Translations under genes and position numbers: made by a program | In this document: one piece after another, positions 35,459 to 45,018 of the stretch | How the letters are laid out: every line of letters starts with the position of its first letter | Position numbering within the stretch: position 1 is the first letter of the stretch | Notes under the pieces: model-generated | What the model saw: the letters and a program-made list of their open reading frames with translations, nothing else | The model's database searches: none | What the model was told of the DNA's origin: nothing | Origin: Anaerolineales bacterium | GTDB lineage: Bacteria; Chloroflexota; Anaerolineae; Anaerolineales; E44-bin32 | Direction: 5' to 3' | DNA length: 64,000 nt | Assembly: GCA_016927115.1 (NCBI GenBank) | Contig: JAFGNH010000035.1 | Coordinates: 1 to 64,000 of the forward strand

Positions 35459-37033
35459 GCGGTGCTGTTTCCTCTTCCGCAGCCAATCCCACAGCCAGGA
35501 GCCGGGCAGGAACAGTACGGTGAACACGGCAATGATTCGTAAAATTTCATCAAAATACAAACGGGATATCAGCTGCCCTCTGCCCGCATACCAGATAATA
35601 AACATGATATTGATAAAGCCAACCAGCAAACCGGTCCGCAGCAGCCACGGGCTCTGTAACTGTCTTGCATGCGCCCAGCTCCAGGCCGCGATAATTGCCT
35701 GAGCTGCCAGCAGCACCGTCCGGTAACGCGGATTATCCCACAGGTCCCCTGCAGCCCGGAAAGAAACCAGTAGAGCAGTCAACCAGAAGATCACAACAAG
35801 ATACGAATTGAGACTGCGCACACCTTCCGTTTTTAATGCGGCTATGGGGGCGTAAACAAGGAAGGTAATAAGGATCATCCACCCCAATCCGCGCCACGTA
35901 ACCAGAATCCGCCAGACAAGTGCCCCTTCTGACATCAGTCCACCCGGGAAAAACGGCTGGATGAGGCCGTACACAGTCGCCATCGGGATGTGTGTCCATT
36001 CAGGTGTCCTGTCGAACATCTTCTGAACCCAACCCGATCCTCGTTCGAGCTTGAGTATCTGGTATTCCGCAGTCCGTTCCAACCATTTCCTGACTGAAGC
36101 CAGCCCAGTACTCTTGACTATTCCCGCCTCAGACCACGCAAGCACTGTTATGACAAATGCAACCAGCACCAGAACAGTAAAAATAATCAGCAGCCAACCT
36201 GTCTGTCGGGAATGCTTTCTCCCTTCCCAGACCCAGGCAAGACCGATAATAGCGAGAGTCAACACAAGGAATGGCGGAGAGATGGAAAGCAGCACAACTG
36301 CGGCCAGAAAAGCTGCCGCACTTTTACGGGCTTCACCTTCCCGAACCCACATATAACCCATTATTGCTGCAGCAAATCCGCTGATAAGATAAGCTTCTCG
36401 CATCTGCGAGGAGCTAAGCATGACAGCATCAGGGTACAGCGCCACCACCCAGGCTGCAAACAGGGCCGGCTTCGCACCGAGGTTCAGTCGTGCAGCCTTC
36501 CAGGTGAACAACACCGCCAGCGATCCGATAAAACCCGATAGAATGGCTACCAGAAGCGGATGATGAACTGATGGAGAAAGAAAGCGATAGATTGATGCAC
36601 TGAGAAACAGCAATCCCCCATACTGGTCACTCTCTCCGAATCCTGCCAACGCTCGCCATAACGGCTGTTCCGAGCGTGCCAACTGCCAGGCATCCTGGTC
36701 GCGGGCATAAGCATCATAAAAGACGTAGCCAGCCTGTTGAACTGGCTCATCAGAATAACCGAATGCGGGCAGCACATATACAAGTATTAAACTTACAGCC
36801 AGCCGCAGCAGCACTGCTGCTGCCAGAACAACTATTAGCGACCGGATTTCATTCCCCGGTTCAGGCTTCAGCCAACGCCATGCCAGAAGAACAAGGCCAA
36901 ACCCGAAAGCAGATATAAGTACAAAGGCTGAAGCACTCTGAAAAGAAAGACCAACCGGATCCAGCAGTGCTACCACAATTCCCACTCCCAGTGATCCAAT
37001 TAACCAGATTCGCCAGGTAAAACGCGGTATCAT
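35447..37033 (-). CDS. Polytopic membrane protein (GT-C/GT39-like)
   Basis: A 528-residue membrane protein with about 12 helices. An extracytoplasmic loop after the third helix has YSDEPVQQAGYVFYDAYARDQDA, containing acidic residues. Helix blocks such as FLSASIYRFLSPSVHHPLLVAILSG resemble GT39-family mannosyl- or arabinosyl-type transferases. Its start overlaps the stop of the next gene upstream by 4 bases (ATGA), coupling the two membrane proteins. The sugar and acceptor are not visible. A Wzy polymerase is an alternative reading. Confidence 0.68.
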   Translation of the reverse strand: MIPRFTWRIWLIGSLGVGIVVALLDPVGLSFQSASAFVLISAFGFGLVLLAWRWLKPEPGNEIRSLIVVLAAAVLLRLAVSLILVYVLPAFGYSDEPVQQAGYVFYDAYARDQDAWQLARSEQPLWRALAGFGESDQYGGLLFLSASIYRFLSPSVHHPLLVAILSGFIGSLAVLFTWKAARLNLGAKPALFAAWVVALYPDAVMLSSSQMREAYLISGFAAAIMGYMWVREGEARKSAAAFLAAVVLLSISPPFLVLTLAIIGLAWVWEGRKHSRQTGWLLIIFTVLVLVAFVITVLAWSEAGIVKSTGLASVRKWLERTAEYQILKLERGSGWVQKMFDRTPEWTHIPMATVYGLIQPFFPGGLMSEGALVWRILVTWRGLGWMILITFLVYAPIAALKTEGVRSLNSYLVVIFWLTALLVSFRAAGDLWDNPRYRTVLLAAQAIIAAWSWAHARQLQSPWLLRTGLLVGFINIMFIIWYAGRGQLISRLYFDEILRIIAVFTVLFLPGSWLWDWLRKRKQHRLTK

Positions 37034-38376
37034 GCGCTTTCTTCCTCCTGCACAGGGTTTGAGATAAACAGAGTATACCCCGTTCTCAGCACCACGAAGA
37101 ATACCAGCATCTGCAGCGGCATCAGGAACCTTGGATTATCGCCATGATCTGCCAGAGTCTGGACAATCGAAATTAGCCACACCAGCCCACCAGAAGCCAG
37201 CAGCGGGAGATCAAGGTCCGCACGCTTGCGCAGCCTCGAACTCAACATCAATACGGCACTCAGAAACAGGAAGAGGAAGTTGGCTGCTATCGAAAGCCCC
37301 CTGCCCACAGGCGCCAGAAATCCAAAGATCTTACGCAGCAGCGGGCTGCTAAAAAGCGCAGCATCCCAATAGACCGGTGCCTTCCAGAAATTGATCCACC
37401 CTGTCACCACATTGCGCAGGTACAAACCAGGATACTCACGTATCAGATCCTGTGAAATGCTGTTCAATTCCCGGGAGAGATCGTAGAAACTGAGACCCGA
37501 AACCTCCCGCATCTCCGGGATCGCATCCCAGATCGCATTGGTCTGAGAACCGCGCTCCGCTATCTGTGCATCCCGATACTTCAGATACGTATCCCTCAGC
37601 GCCGCATGCTCGGCAGGCACTTTCTCAAAGAAGACACCGGTATGCTGGATCATATGGTAGCCGCCCATCGCATCCGGAGAGATAACATGGTAGGTGGAAT
37701 ACATCCACCCCAGCCAACCGCCAAGCAGCAGAAGCGGTGGAATTCCATAGATCAGAGATGTGATAATTCTGGCTTTTAATCCGCCGGGTTCGGCAAAGAA
37801 GAAAAAGATCAGGAACCAGACTGACAACAGGAAAAACGCCGGCCGCACCAGCCCTGCCAGGCTGCCCAGCAGCCCTGCCAGAAAAACAAGAACCAGCTGC
37901 TGCCGGCGCTTCCGGCTCCGATGCCAGGCGACAGCTGCAGTAAATGTGGCAATTACCAGAAACGCACTCAGCGTCTCGGAAATCATATTCGATTCAAACA
38001 GATACTGTCCGGGGATCAGGTTATACACCCCTCCCAGCAGCGCTCCCGCCCACGCACAGCCGGTGGTTTTCCACAGGAGCCAGTAAAGAAGCAGCGAAAG
38101 CGCCCAGCCCAGAATCAACTGCGTGATCCAGACCTTTTGCAGATCCATCCCATGCAGCACCAGAAAAACGGGATAGCCGGGTACCCTTGTTCCATCATAA
38201 CCACTCAACGACCAATCTGCCAGCGACCTGGCCAGCCTTAAATAGGAGGGAGTATCACCATAGCTGACCGGTTCGTAGGTAAACCACAGAAGGATACGCC
38301 AAAGAAGCCCTGATACCGCCACGCCACCCCCCCACAGCCAGGTTTTTCGCTTTGAAGTCTTTGGATTATCTGACAT
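37030..38376 (-). CDS. Polytopic membrane protein (GT39-like glycosyltransferase)
   Basis: A 448-residue membrane protein. The first helix is followed by a loop VSYGDTPSYLRLARSLADW with the DTPSYL acidic motif, then VPGYPVFLVLHG and ESNMISETLSAFLV, which are typical of GT39/PMT-like transferases using polyprenyl-phosphate donors. About ten helices are seen. The start at 38376 is preferred over a GTG at 38385; both lie inside the end of the upstream GT4 gene. It pairs with the coupled membrane protein at 35447. Confidence 0.7.
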   Translation of the reverse strand: MSDNPKTSKRKTWLWGGGVAVSGLLWRILLWFTYEPVSYGDTPSYLRLARSLADWSLSGYDGTRVPGYPVFLVLHGMDLQKVWITQLILGWALSLLLYWLLWKTTGCAWAGALLGGVYNLIPGQYLFESNMISETLSAFLVIATFTAAVAWHRSRKRRQQLVLVFLAGLLGSLAGLVRPAFFLLSVWFLIFFFFAEPGGLKARIITSLIYGIPPLLLLGGWLGWMYSTYHVISPDAMGGYHMIQHTGVFFEKVPAEHAALRDTYLKYRDAQIAERGSQTNAIWDAIPEMREVSGLSFYDLSRELNSISQDLIREYPGLYLRNVVTGWINFWKAPVYWDAALFSSPLLRKIFGFLAPVGRGLSIAANFLFLFLSAVLMLSSRLRKRADLDLPLLASGGLVWLISIVQTLADHGDNPRFLMPLQMLVFFVVLRTGYTLFISNPVQEEESA

Positions 38377-39514
38377 TCTGAACACCCAACTCTAATCCTG
38401 AAAGTGCCCGCCGCTCACGCTCCAGCCACGAGTAATGCTGAGCATCCTGCCTCGCTTTAGCCGCCAGCGTCCGCTGCAGGGAGCAATCCGCCACAACCGA
38501 TTTCAGGGCTAAATCCCATGCTTCCACATCTTCCGGGGGCAGGAGAAGCGCATTTCCTTCGTTCAACACCTCCCGAACCACCGGCAAATCACTGGAAAAG
38601 ATCACCCGTCCTGCCGCCAGGTATTCAAACGCCTTCATTGGGCTGGCATACCTTGCAGTATCACCGCCGGAACTCACTGATATGTGGCGCTCATAGGGCA
38701 TCACTAGAATGTCGCAAGCGGCCTGGATCTGCGGCAGATCTGCATTGGGAATGAATCCCAGCAGGCTGGTATTGTGCACACCCTTCTTTTCCAGACGGCT
38801 CTGCCAGGCGGCTACGTTTTCCGGTTCACCGCCAGCCCAGACAAAGTGGATGTCCTGATGGCGTTCCGCCAGCTCCAGGAGAAGATCCAACCCGCGACCC
38901 GCATAGAGCTGCCCGGTATAGCCCACGGTAAAACCCTCTTTCCAGCCGAGCTGCCTGCGGATAGCTGCAGGCTCAGAAAAATGCTGGTATTTTTCCAGAT
39001 CCACGCCGTTTGGTGAAAGGATGGAAAAACCCGCTTTAAACGGGGTTCCTGCCAGCTCTTCCACCCGATTCTCCAACGCTGCTGTAGTGGGGAGCAAGCG
39101 AACAGCTCCTTTACCCTTCAGAAAAGCACGGAACAGCCGTTGGCCTGAAGGTGCTGGTGGCTCATCGTGCAGCTCCAGCACGGTGGGCAACCCCAGTATG
39201 GATGCAATCGCAGCTGCCTGGTACGGCCACACATACAGCAGTTCACTCTGCCAGCGCCGTGCAGCCAGCACAGCCCGCAGGGAAAAATCATAACCATGGA
39301 AGCAGCTGCTGACGGGTATTCTCAGAATAGGAAAGGGTGTCTGGATACCATATCGGGCCAGAAGATGTTCCCAGTCTTCTGCTGGATCCCGATCAGGGAG
39401 CCAGAGAGTGATCTCATGCCCGAGATCCTGCAGTGCCTGGCACACCTTCATCAGTTCGATCGAATTTGCAGTCCGGGAAGGCACCCGTGAGGTTGAAATC
39501 AAACCGATGCGCAT
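38366..39514 (-). CDS. Glycosyltransferase family 4
   Basis: A 382-residue GT-B protein. It begins MRIGLISTSRVPSRTANSIELMK, the acceptor-side glycine loop being replaced by a TANS motif. LSPNGVDLEKYQHF marks the linker and FTVGYTGQLYAGRGLDLLLELA the donor domain. VMPYERHIS and ASPMKAFEYLAAGRVIFSSD form the C-terminal catalytic glutamate region. It is a retaining sugar transferase of unknown specificity. It overlaps the downstream membrane gene by 11 bases. Confidence 0.87.
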   Translation of the reverse strand: MRIGLISTSRVPSRTANSIELMKVCQALQDLGHEITLWLPDRDPAEDWEHLLARYGIQTPFPILRIPVSSCFHGYDFSLRAVLAARRWQSELLYVWPYQAAAIASILGLPTVLELHDEPPAPSGQRLFRAFLKGKGAVRLLPTTAALENRVEELAGTPFKAGFSILSPNGVDLEKYQHFSEPAAIRRQLGWKEGFTVGYTGQLYAGRGLDLLLELAERHQDIHFVWAGGEPENVAAWQSRLEKKGVHNTSLLGFIPNADLPQIQAACDILVMPYERHISVSSGGDTARYASPMKAFEYLAAGRVIFSSDLPVVREVLNEGNALLLPPEDVEAWDLALKSVVADCSLQRTLAAKARQDAQHYSWLERERRALSGLELGVQNVR

Positions 39515-39515
39515 C

Positions 39516-40886
39516 TCACGCTCCGCCCGAAGTCAGGTCAATCTGCGCCCTTTGTTTCACCTCACGAATCAGGCGGCCAACCAGTACAGCAGCCATTCCG
39601 ATAAAGTACAGGCTCAGTGCAGCAGAAAGACCGATCGCTCCGATCTGCGGCACCAGCCACAGCATCAACAGAATTTCAAGAGCGGCCATCGCAACGCCAA
39701 CCTTGGTGGGGAATTCAGGCATCCCCAATGGCAGAAAAACGGTTCTGCTCCAGTAGAAGGTATTGGCAACCATAAAACCAGCCAGCAGCACAAGCAGCAC
39801 ACCATAAGCCGGTCCGAAATCTTCACCATAAAGGCGCACCAACCACGGACCCAGAACCACCATCCCTACACCTGCCGCGATCGAGTATCCACCTGCGATC
39901 AACGTCCCGGTTCGCAGCAGATATCGGACATTTTTCCAGGCTCTGGAAGTAATCTCCCGTGCCAGTTCACGATAGGTGGTACTGATCATCGGATTCACCG
40001 GGACAACCAGAACATTCATGAATGCTTTGGCAACTTTATAGTAACCCACCTGCAGCGGGCTGCTCAGCGCACTGAGCCAGAGAGTATCACTATCCCGGGT
40101 TACGAGATTGACAGTGCCGCTGATATTAGTGCTGACTGCAAAACGAATCAACTCACCAAAACGCGGTTTTAACGAAAGAATTGAAACCCGGAACCACCCT
40201 CTGCCCCATTGCTGCCCTGCAAGCCTGAGAGAGTACACACTGATCGATACTGCCCCCACGATCTTTCCCATCATGTATGCCAGCACCACATGAGCCAATC
40301 CGCCCTGCAGCAGCCAGGCCAGGCCGATTAACAACAGCGTAACAATACTCTGAATAACCGTTATTACACCGAGGAATTTAAAACGGTCGTAGTACTGCAG
40401 CAGGCCGGTTGCACTCTCAGAAAACAAATTGGCCAGCAGTATACCCGCATACAGGCGGATTAAATCCACTCCCGCTGGATCCTGCAGAAAAATACGCGCA
40501 CCAAACGGTGCAAGGACAACAACCAGAAAAAATGCGAGAAAAGCACTGGCGGATTCAACCAGCGCCGCTGTCTTGAAAATAGCAGCTGCATCCTCCGGTT
40601 TCTCATTTGCAGAAAATTCACCCACATAGCTGACAACCAGTTCGCCCATTCTGAACGAAGTCAACCGGTTAATATTGGTCACAAATTGGGTGATTGGAGA
40701 TAGCATGCCAAACCCTGCTACACCAAGGAGCCGGGCGGCAATGATGCCCTGCAGCATACTGAAACCCGATGCAACGCTGTTCGCGCTGAGGATAACCCCC
40801 GAATTACGCAGCACACGCATAATCAGGGGATTATTTTTAACCTTATCTGCTAATCGCCGAAGAGAACCGGGAATTCGATCCATCAT
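39516..40886 (-). CDS. Polysaccharide flippase (Wzx-like, MOP superfamily)
   Basis: A 456-residue membrane protein with about 12-14 helices. VILSANSVASGFSMLQGIIAARLLGVAGFGMLSP is a typical first-repeat region, in which helix 1 is followed by a GVAGFG loop. IRFAVSTNISGTVNLVTRDSDTLWLSALSSP resembles the start of the second half. Such proteins flip undecaprenyl-linked repeats. It is the second export system in the locus, beside Wzm/Wzt. It starts four bases from the epimerase stop. Confidence 0.88.
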   Translation of the reverse strand: MMDRIPGSLRRLADKVKNNPLIMRVLRNSGVILSANSVASGFSMLQGIIAARLLGVAGFGMLSPITQFVTNINRLTSFRMGELVVSYVGEFSANEKPEDAAAIFKTAALVESASAFLAFFLVVVLAPFGARIFLQDPAGVDLIRLYAGILLANLFSESATGLLQYYDRFKFLGVITVIQSIVTLLLIGLAWLLQGGLAHVVLAYMMGKIVGAVSISVYSLRLAGQQWGRGWFRVSILSLKPRFGELIRFAVSTNISGTVNLVTRDSDTLWLSALSSPLQVGYYKVAKAFMNVLVVPVNPMISTTYRELAREITSRAWKNVRYLLRTGTLIAGGYSIAAGVGMVVLGPWLVRLYGEDFGPAYGVLLVLLAGFMVANTFYWSRTVFLPLGMPEFPTKVGVAMAALEILLMLWLVPQIGAIGLSAALSLYFIGMAAVLVGRLIREVKQRAQIDLTSGGA

Positions 40887-40889
40887 CCG

Positions 40890-41867
40890 CTAATCGCTGG
40901 TCACAATATCCTGCGCCCAGTCGCGTTCTTCCAGATACCACCGGACACATGCTTCCAACCCATCATCCAGGCTGGTATGCGGTTCCCAATCAAGCAGTTT
41001 GCCTGCCTTTTCAATATTTGCCCAGGTTGCCCGCACATCAGCCGGGGCCGTCGGACGTCTGTCCAGGATCGCCTTTTTATCCAGAAGTATCTCGATCCGC
41101 CTGATCACATCCATCATGGTATAAGGTTGGTCGCTTCCCAGGTTAATCAATTCAAAACCGAGCGGCCGCACCGCAGCAACTGTGCCCCTGGCAATATCCT
41201 GCACAAAAGTAAAATCACGTTCCTGCTCTCCATCGCCATACAGGATCAACGGACGCTCTTCCGCAATCCATTGGATAAAGCGAAAGATACTCATATCAGG
41301 CCTTCCGGCAGGTCCATATACGGTGAAATATCGCAGAATGGTGATATCCAGGTTATGGAGATGGGAATAGGAGTGACACATCATCTCTGCTGCCCCCTTG
41401 GAAGCAGCATAGGGGGAGAGCGGCCGGCTGCTGTCAGTTTCTTCACTGAACGGGCGGGGATTACTCGCCCCATACAGGCTCGATGTAGATGCCTGGACGA
41501 ACTTCGGTACTTCGCGCTGAACACAGGTTTCAAGCAGGTTGATCACACCAAGAAAGTTGGTTTTTGCATAGACCCAGGGATCGACGACGCTTTGGCGAAC
41601 GCCGGCGCGGGCTGCAAGATTGATCACAGCATCAAACCGCTGGGTGCCCCACGCCTTCCTGACAGCTTCAAGATCGCGAATATCCACATGTGTGAACTCG
41701 AATCCTTCGCGCTTGCGGAGTCTTTCCAGCCGCCAATCCTTGAGCCGGGGGTCATAAGCATCATTCAGGTTGTCCCAACCCGCGACCGTATGCCCTTCGC
41801 ACAACAGCAGATCTGCAACGGAAGAAGCAATAAATCCAGCTGCACCTGTAAGCAGATAATGAGCCAT
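40890..41867 (-). CDS. UDP-glucuronate epimerase-like NAD-dependent epimerase
   Basis: A 325-residue extended SDR. YLLTGAAGFIASSVADLLL is the NAD loop, VINLAARAGVRQSVVDP is the family block, STSSLYG and SPYAASKGAAE follow, and FTVYGPAGRPDMSIFRFI is the pattern of UDP-glucuronate 4- or 5'-epimerases. It would act on a UDP-uronate made by the dehydrogenase immediately upstream, giving UDP-galacturonate or an N-acetylated counterpart. It overlaps that gene by one base. Confidence 0.85.
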   Translation of the reverse strand: MAHYLLTGAAGFIASSVADLLLCEGHTVAGWDNLNDAYDPRLKDWRLERLRKREGFEFTHVDIRDLEAVRKAWGTQRFDAVINLAARAGVRQSVVDPWVYAKTNFLGVINLLETCVQREVPKFVQASTSSLYGASNPRPFSEETDSSRPLSPYAASKGAAEMMCHSYSHLHNLDITILRYFTVYGPAGRPDMSIFRFIQWIAEERPLILYGDGEQERDFTFVQDIARGTVAAVRPLGFELINLGSDQPYTMMDVIRRIEILLDKKAILDRRPTAPADVRATWANIEKAGKLLDWEPHTSLDDGLEACVRWYLEERDWAQDIVTSD

Positions 41868-43207
41868 CAGAGAACCACCACCTTCTCATCCTCAATTCCT
41901 GCGTTCTTTACTGCATTGCGAGTATCGAAAACCATTTTTGCGGCATCGACAATACCTCTGTAATCAAGGTTGGAGTGATGGGTGATAATCACCACACCAT
42001 CCGCTTCCGCTGCAGCCTGCACAGGGTCTTCCACAGATTCGAGGCTTATGCCTTCATGCTTCAGGCAGGGCACGAACGGATCGTAATAGGAAACAACCAC
42101 ACCCTTTTTCTCTAGCAGCCCTATTACATCAAGCGCCGGTGATTCACGCATATCCGAGATATCCGGCTTGTACGCTACACCAAGCACCAGGATTTTTGAC
42201 CCGCGCAGCGCCAGACTGTCGTCGTTGAGTGCATCCTGCACCCGCTGCACAACATAACGCGGCATGCCGGTATTGATCTCGCTGGCAAGCTCGATAAACC
42301 GGGCGGTGTATTTGACACTTTTCAGCTTCCAAGACAGGTACAGCGGATCGATGGGAATACAGTGGCCGCCAAGCCCCGGCCCGGGGGTGAACTTCATAAA
42401 ACCAAACGGTTTGCTGCCGGCAGCTTCGATTACTTCCCATACATTGATTCCCAATCGGTCACACATCAGCGCCATCTCATTCACCAGGCCAATGTTCACG
42501 GCGCGAAATGTGTTCTCAAGCAGCTTGGTCATTTCGGCGACTTCCGTGGAAGAAACCTTTACGATATTCTCCATCGCCTGTCCATACATGGCAGCTGCAA
42601 CCTCTGTACAGGCAGCTGTGATACCTCCAATTACCTTCGGAGTATTCTTCGTCGTCCAATCCTGCCGGCCGGGATCCACCCGCTCAGGGGAAAAAGCGAG
42701 GAAAAAGTCCTCCCCAACCTTGCATCCCAATGCTTCAATTTCGGGCAGGAACATTTCCCGCGTGGTACCGGGATAGGTGGTGGATTCAAGAATCACAACC
42801 ATCCCGGGGTGCAGCGCCGTTTTTAATGCATTAAGAGCGGATATGATGAAGGAAAGGTCCGGATCACCTGTTTTCCGCAAAGGCGTTGGCACACAGATGC
42901 TGACCCCATCCATCTCCTTCAGGACCTCAAAGGATGAGCTCGCCTTCAGGCGGCCATCCTGCACCAGCGGTGCAAGGGTTTCGTCTTTTATGTCCTCAAT
43001 ATAGCTTTTTCCGGCTTTCAGGCTGGCAACTTTCTCTTCACTCAGGTCTACACCGGTAACATAATAACCCGCTTCAGCAAGGATAACAGCCAGCGGCAAT
43101 CCTACATACCCCATGCCAATGATACCGATCCTGGCTTCCTTGTTCTGGAAACGTTCGATCATATGTTTAACCATGGAATGATCCGTGGTTTCATTTTCTG
43201 TATTCAT
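41867..43207 (-). CDS. Nucleotide-sugar 6-dehydrogenase (WbpA/UDP-GlcNAc dehydrogenase type)
   Basis: A 446-residue UDP-sugar dehydrogenase. IGIIGMGYVGLPLAVILAEAG is the NAD loop, CVPTPLRKTGDPDLSFI follows, and ESTTYPGTTREMFLP and GLGGHCIPIDPLYLSWK hold the catalytic cysteine. The C-terminal NAD-binding part ends VAYKPDISDMRESPALDVI. These details fit WbpA/WbpO-like UDP-N-acetylhexosamine dehydrogenases better than UDP-glucose dehydrogenase. The product UDP-uronate feeds the epimerase next to it. The start at 43207 has GGAG 10 bases upstream. Confidence 0.9.
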   Translation of the reverse strand: MNTENETTDHSMVKHMIERFQNKEARIGIIGMGYVGLPLAVILAEAGYYVTGVDLSEEKVASLKAGKSYIEDIKDETLAPLVQDGRLKASSSFEVLKEMDGVSICVPTPLRKTGDPDLSFIISALNALKTALHPGMVVILESTTYPGTTREMFLPEIEALGCKVGEDFFLAFSPERVDPGRQDWTTKNTPKVIGGITAACTEVAAAMYGQAMENIVKVSSTEVAEMTKLLENTFRAVNIGLVNEMALMCDRLGINVWEVIEAAGSKPFGFMKFTPGPGLGGHCIPIDPLYLSWKLKSVKYTARFIELASEINTGMPRYVVQRVQDALNDDSLALRGSKILVLGVAYKPDISDMRESPALDVIGLLEKKGVVVSYYDPFVPCLKHEGISLESVEDPVQAAAEADGVVIITHHSNLDYRGIVDAAKMVFDTRNAVKNAGIEDEKVVVL

Positions 43208-43240
43208 AAATTTTGATCTCCAAAAAGAACTGTGTCAGCC

Positions 43241-43870
43241 TTAGAACATACTCAGTTGTTCAGGCTCGTCGGGAGCATCTGATTCCCGGGTCGATGGAGT
43301 ATATCCTGCCTGGTTGCTCTTTTCAAGCAGCGATGGGATCTGGTGAAAATCCTGTTCGACAACACTTCGCAGAGAGGGTTGGTGCAAAGCAGCCGCCGGG
43401 TGGTACATGGGGATGATCAGCCGGTCGTCCACCATCCTGGCTTGCCCGTGGATAGCGCTGATGCGGGCGTTCGGAAAATAACGCATCATGGAGAAACGGC
43501 CCAGGGTAATGATCGCTTTCGGCTGGATCAGGGCAATTTGCTCTTCAAGGAAACTGCTGCAAGCCAGTATTTCCTCCGGTTCCGGATCCCTGTTCTGAGG
43601 CGGCCGGCACTTGATTATGTTCGTGATATACACACTACTGCGTTTCATCTGGATACTTTCCAGCATCGAATCAAGGAAGTTACCTGCAGCACCGACAAAC
43701 GGCAAGCCCTGTTCATTTTCATGGAACCCCGGCGCCTCCCCGATCAGCATGATCTTCGAATCCACCGGCCCGCTCCCAGGTACCGCCTGTTTCCGACTCA
43801 GGTGCAGCTTACACCCAGTACAGGAACGGATGGAAGCGTCAATTTCAGCCAATCTTTCAGTGCGATTCAC
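43241..43870 (-). CDS. udg: Uracil-DNA glycosylase, family 4 (iron-sulfur)
   Basis: A 209-residue base-excision enzyme that removes uracil from DNA. Four cysteines (C17, C20, C88, C104) match the [4Fe-4S] site, GEAPG is the active-site motif, and MYHPAAAL provides the catalytic histidine region. The C-terminal tail ends EQLSMF, close to the bacterial sliding-clamp motif QL(S/D)LF. The start is GTG at 43870, with GGGAGG 6 bases upstream and a 4-base overlap with rimI. Confidence 0.92.
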   Translation of the reverse strand: MNRTERLAEIDASIRSCTGCKLHLSRKQAVPGSGPVDSKIMLIGEAPGFHENEQGLPFVGAAGNFLDSMLESIQMKRSSVYITNIIKCRPPQNRDPEPEEILACSSFLEEQIALIQPKAIITLGRFSMMRYFPNARISAIHGQARMVDDRLIIPMYHPAAALHQPSLRSVVEQDFHQIPSLLEKSNQAGYTPSTRESDAPDEPEQLSMF

Positions 43871-44355
43871 GAGTTTCCTCCCTCTTCCGATGGTAACAGG
43901 ACTTTTGTCATCAGCACAGCAGTTTCGCAAGGCTTTTTATAATACCCCGGCCTCCGGCCAACTTCTTCAAAACCAAAGGAGCGATACAAGGAAATTGCAG
44001 GCTCATTGGATTCGCGCACATCCAGTGTGATGCTCTCGACTTCCCGGCCTTCCAGCCTTCCCAGTACCGTCTGGACCAGCTTGCGCCCTATGCCTCGGTG
44101 TTGAAATGCGGGATCAACTGCAACATTGCCGATCTGTGCCTCTCCGGTAATCAGCCACCATACAATGTACCCGGCCAGATGCCCTTCCGCTTGCTGCACA
44201 ATGTCAGCTACAAGTAATTCAGAATGGGGATTTTTCAACAACTCATAGAGAAAGGATGCGGGGGACCATGGAATGGAGAACACCTGTCGTTCAATCGATA
44301 CAACGCCAGGCAGATCGGTCTCTTCCATCACCCTGATGTAAATTCCCGGTTCCAT
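43867..44355 (-). CDS. rimI: Ribosomal-protein-alanine N-acetyltransferase
   Basis: A 162-residue GNAT-fold acetyltransferase that modifies the N-terminal alanine of ribosomal protein S18 in relatives. NVAVDPAFQHRGIGRKLVQTVL is the acetyl-CoA loop (Q/RxxGxG), VESITLDVRESNEPAISLY is the family block, and SFGFEEVGRRPGYYKKP is the C-terminal motif. The start at 44355 follows the tsaB stop by 2 bases. The tsaE-tsaB-rimI order is common in bacteria. The upstream open frame belongs to tsaB in another frame. Confidence 0.92.
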   Translation of the reverse strand: MEPGIYIRVMEETDLPGVVSIERQVFSIPWSPASFLYELLKNPHSELLVADIVQQAEGHLAGYIVWWLITGEAQIGNVAVDPAFQHRGIGRKLVQTVLGRLEGREVESITLDVRESNEPAISLYRSFGFEEVGRRPGYYKKPCETAVLMTKVLLPSEEGGNS

Positions 44356-44357
44356 TG

Positions 44358-45017
44358 TTACAATCCAGAGACAGACCGGGTATAGATCGGGACCAGCTGC
44401 GCAGGGTGGGATAACTCTCCCGATCGAAGCTTCTGCCAACCAAGGTCTGCCAGCATGCCTGGCCGCCTGACACACAATGCGGGAGACGCCAGCAAAAATC
44501 GTTGATCCTCTGCCAGCCTTTGACGATCCTCTGCATCCAGTTCACCGCAAAGATACACAGTATCCACGAGGGATTCGAACAATTCTTCCCAGGACTGGTT
44601 CACGGGGTTTCCAAGCGGCCGCCAGCCATTCCCCTGCCATTTATACCGCACTGTCGACAACCTGCTGCGGCCGGCGCGGATAACAGCGATCATTTCTTCA
44701 TCTCTCGGCGGCTGGCCATACGCCAACACTTCATGAGTCGGTATGCCGACCAGATCCAGTTTGTGCGAGAGTGCCATGCCTTTCGCCAGCGCCAGCCCGA
44801 TTCGCAGTCCGGTAAACGAGCCGGGACCGGTAACAACCGCGACTGCTGTCAGATGGCTCACACTGCTATCAATTCGTTTAAGGATCAGCCCGATTTCCGG
44901 CGCCAGATCTGCCGTGTGGTAGCCTTTTCCGGTCCAGACGACCTCAGCAAGAATACTCCCGCCATCATGGACTGCAACGCCCATGCTTTTCGTGGCGGTA
45001 TCAATCGCTAGCAGCAA
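44358..45017 (-). CDS. tsaB: tRNA threonylcarbamoyladenosine biosynthesis protein TsaB
   Basis: A 219-residue inactive-paralogue partner of TsaD in the t6A complex. LLAIDTATKSMGVAVHDG is the ASKHA N-terminal motif, and VTGPGSFTGLRIGLALAKGM is the TsaB signature. The start is TTG at 45017, with GGAGG 5 bases upstream. The frame extends to 45110, but that part overlaps tsaE. TsaD itself is not in the window. The product modifies A37 of ANN-decoding tRNAs. Confidence 0.92.
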   Translation of the reverse strand: MLLAIDTATKSMGVAVHDGGSILAEVVWTGKGYHTADLAPEIGLILKRIDSSVSHLTAVAVVTGPGSFTGLRIGLALAKGMALSHKLDLVGIPTHEVLAYGQPPRDEEMIAVIRAGRSRLSTVRYKWQGNGWRPLGNPVNQSWEELFESLVDTVYLCGELDAEDRQRLAEDQRFLLASPALCVRRPGMLADLGWQKLRSGELSHPAQLVPIYTRSVSGL

Positions 45018-45018
45018 C

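Noticed and set aside
40977-41963. A 328-codon plus-strand open frame opposite the epimerase and dehydrogenase genes
   Set aside because: It is antisense to clearly identified NAD-dependent enzymes and its product shows no family motif.
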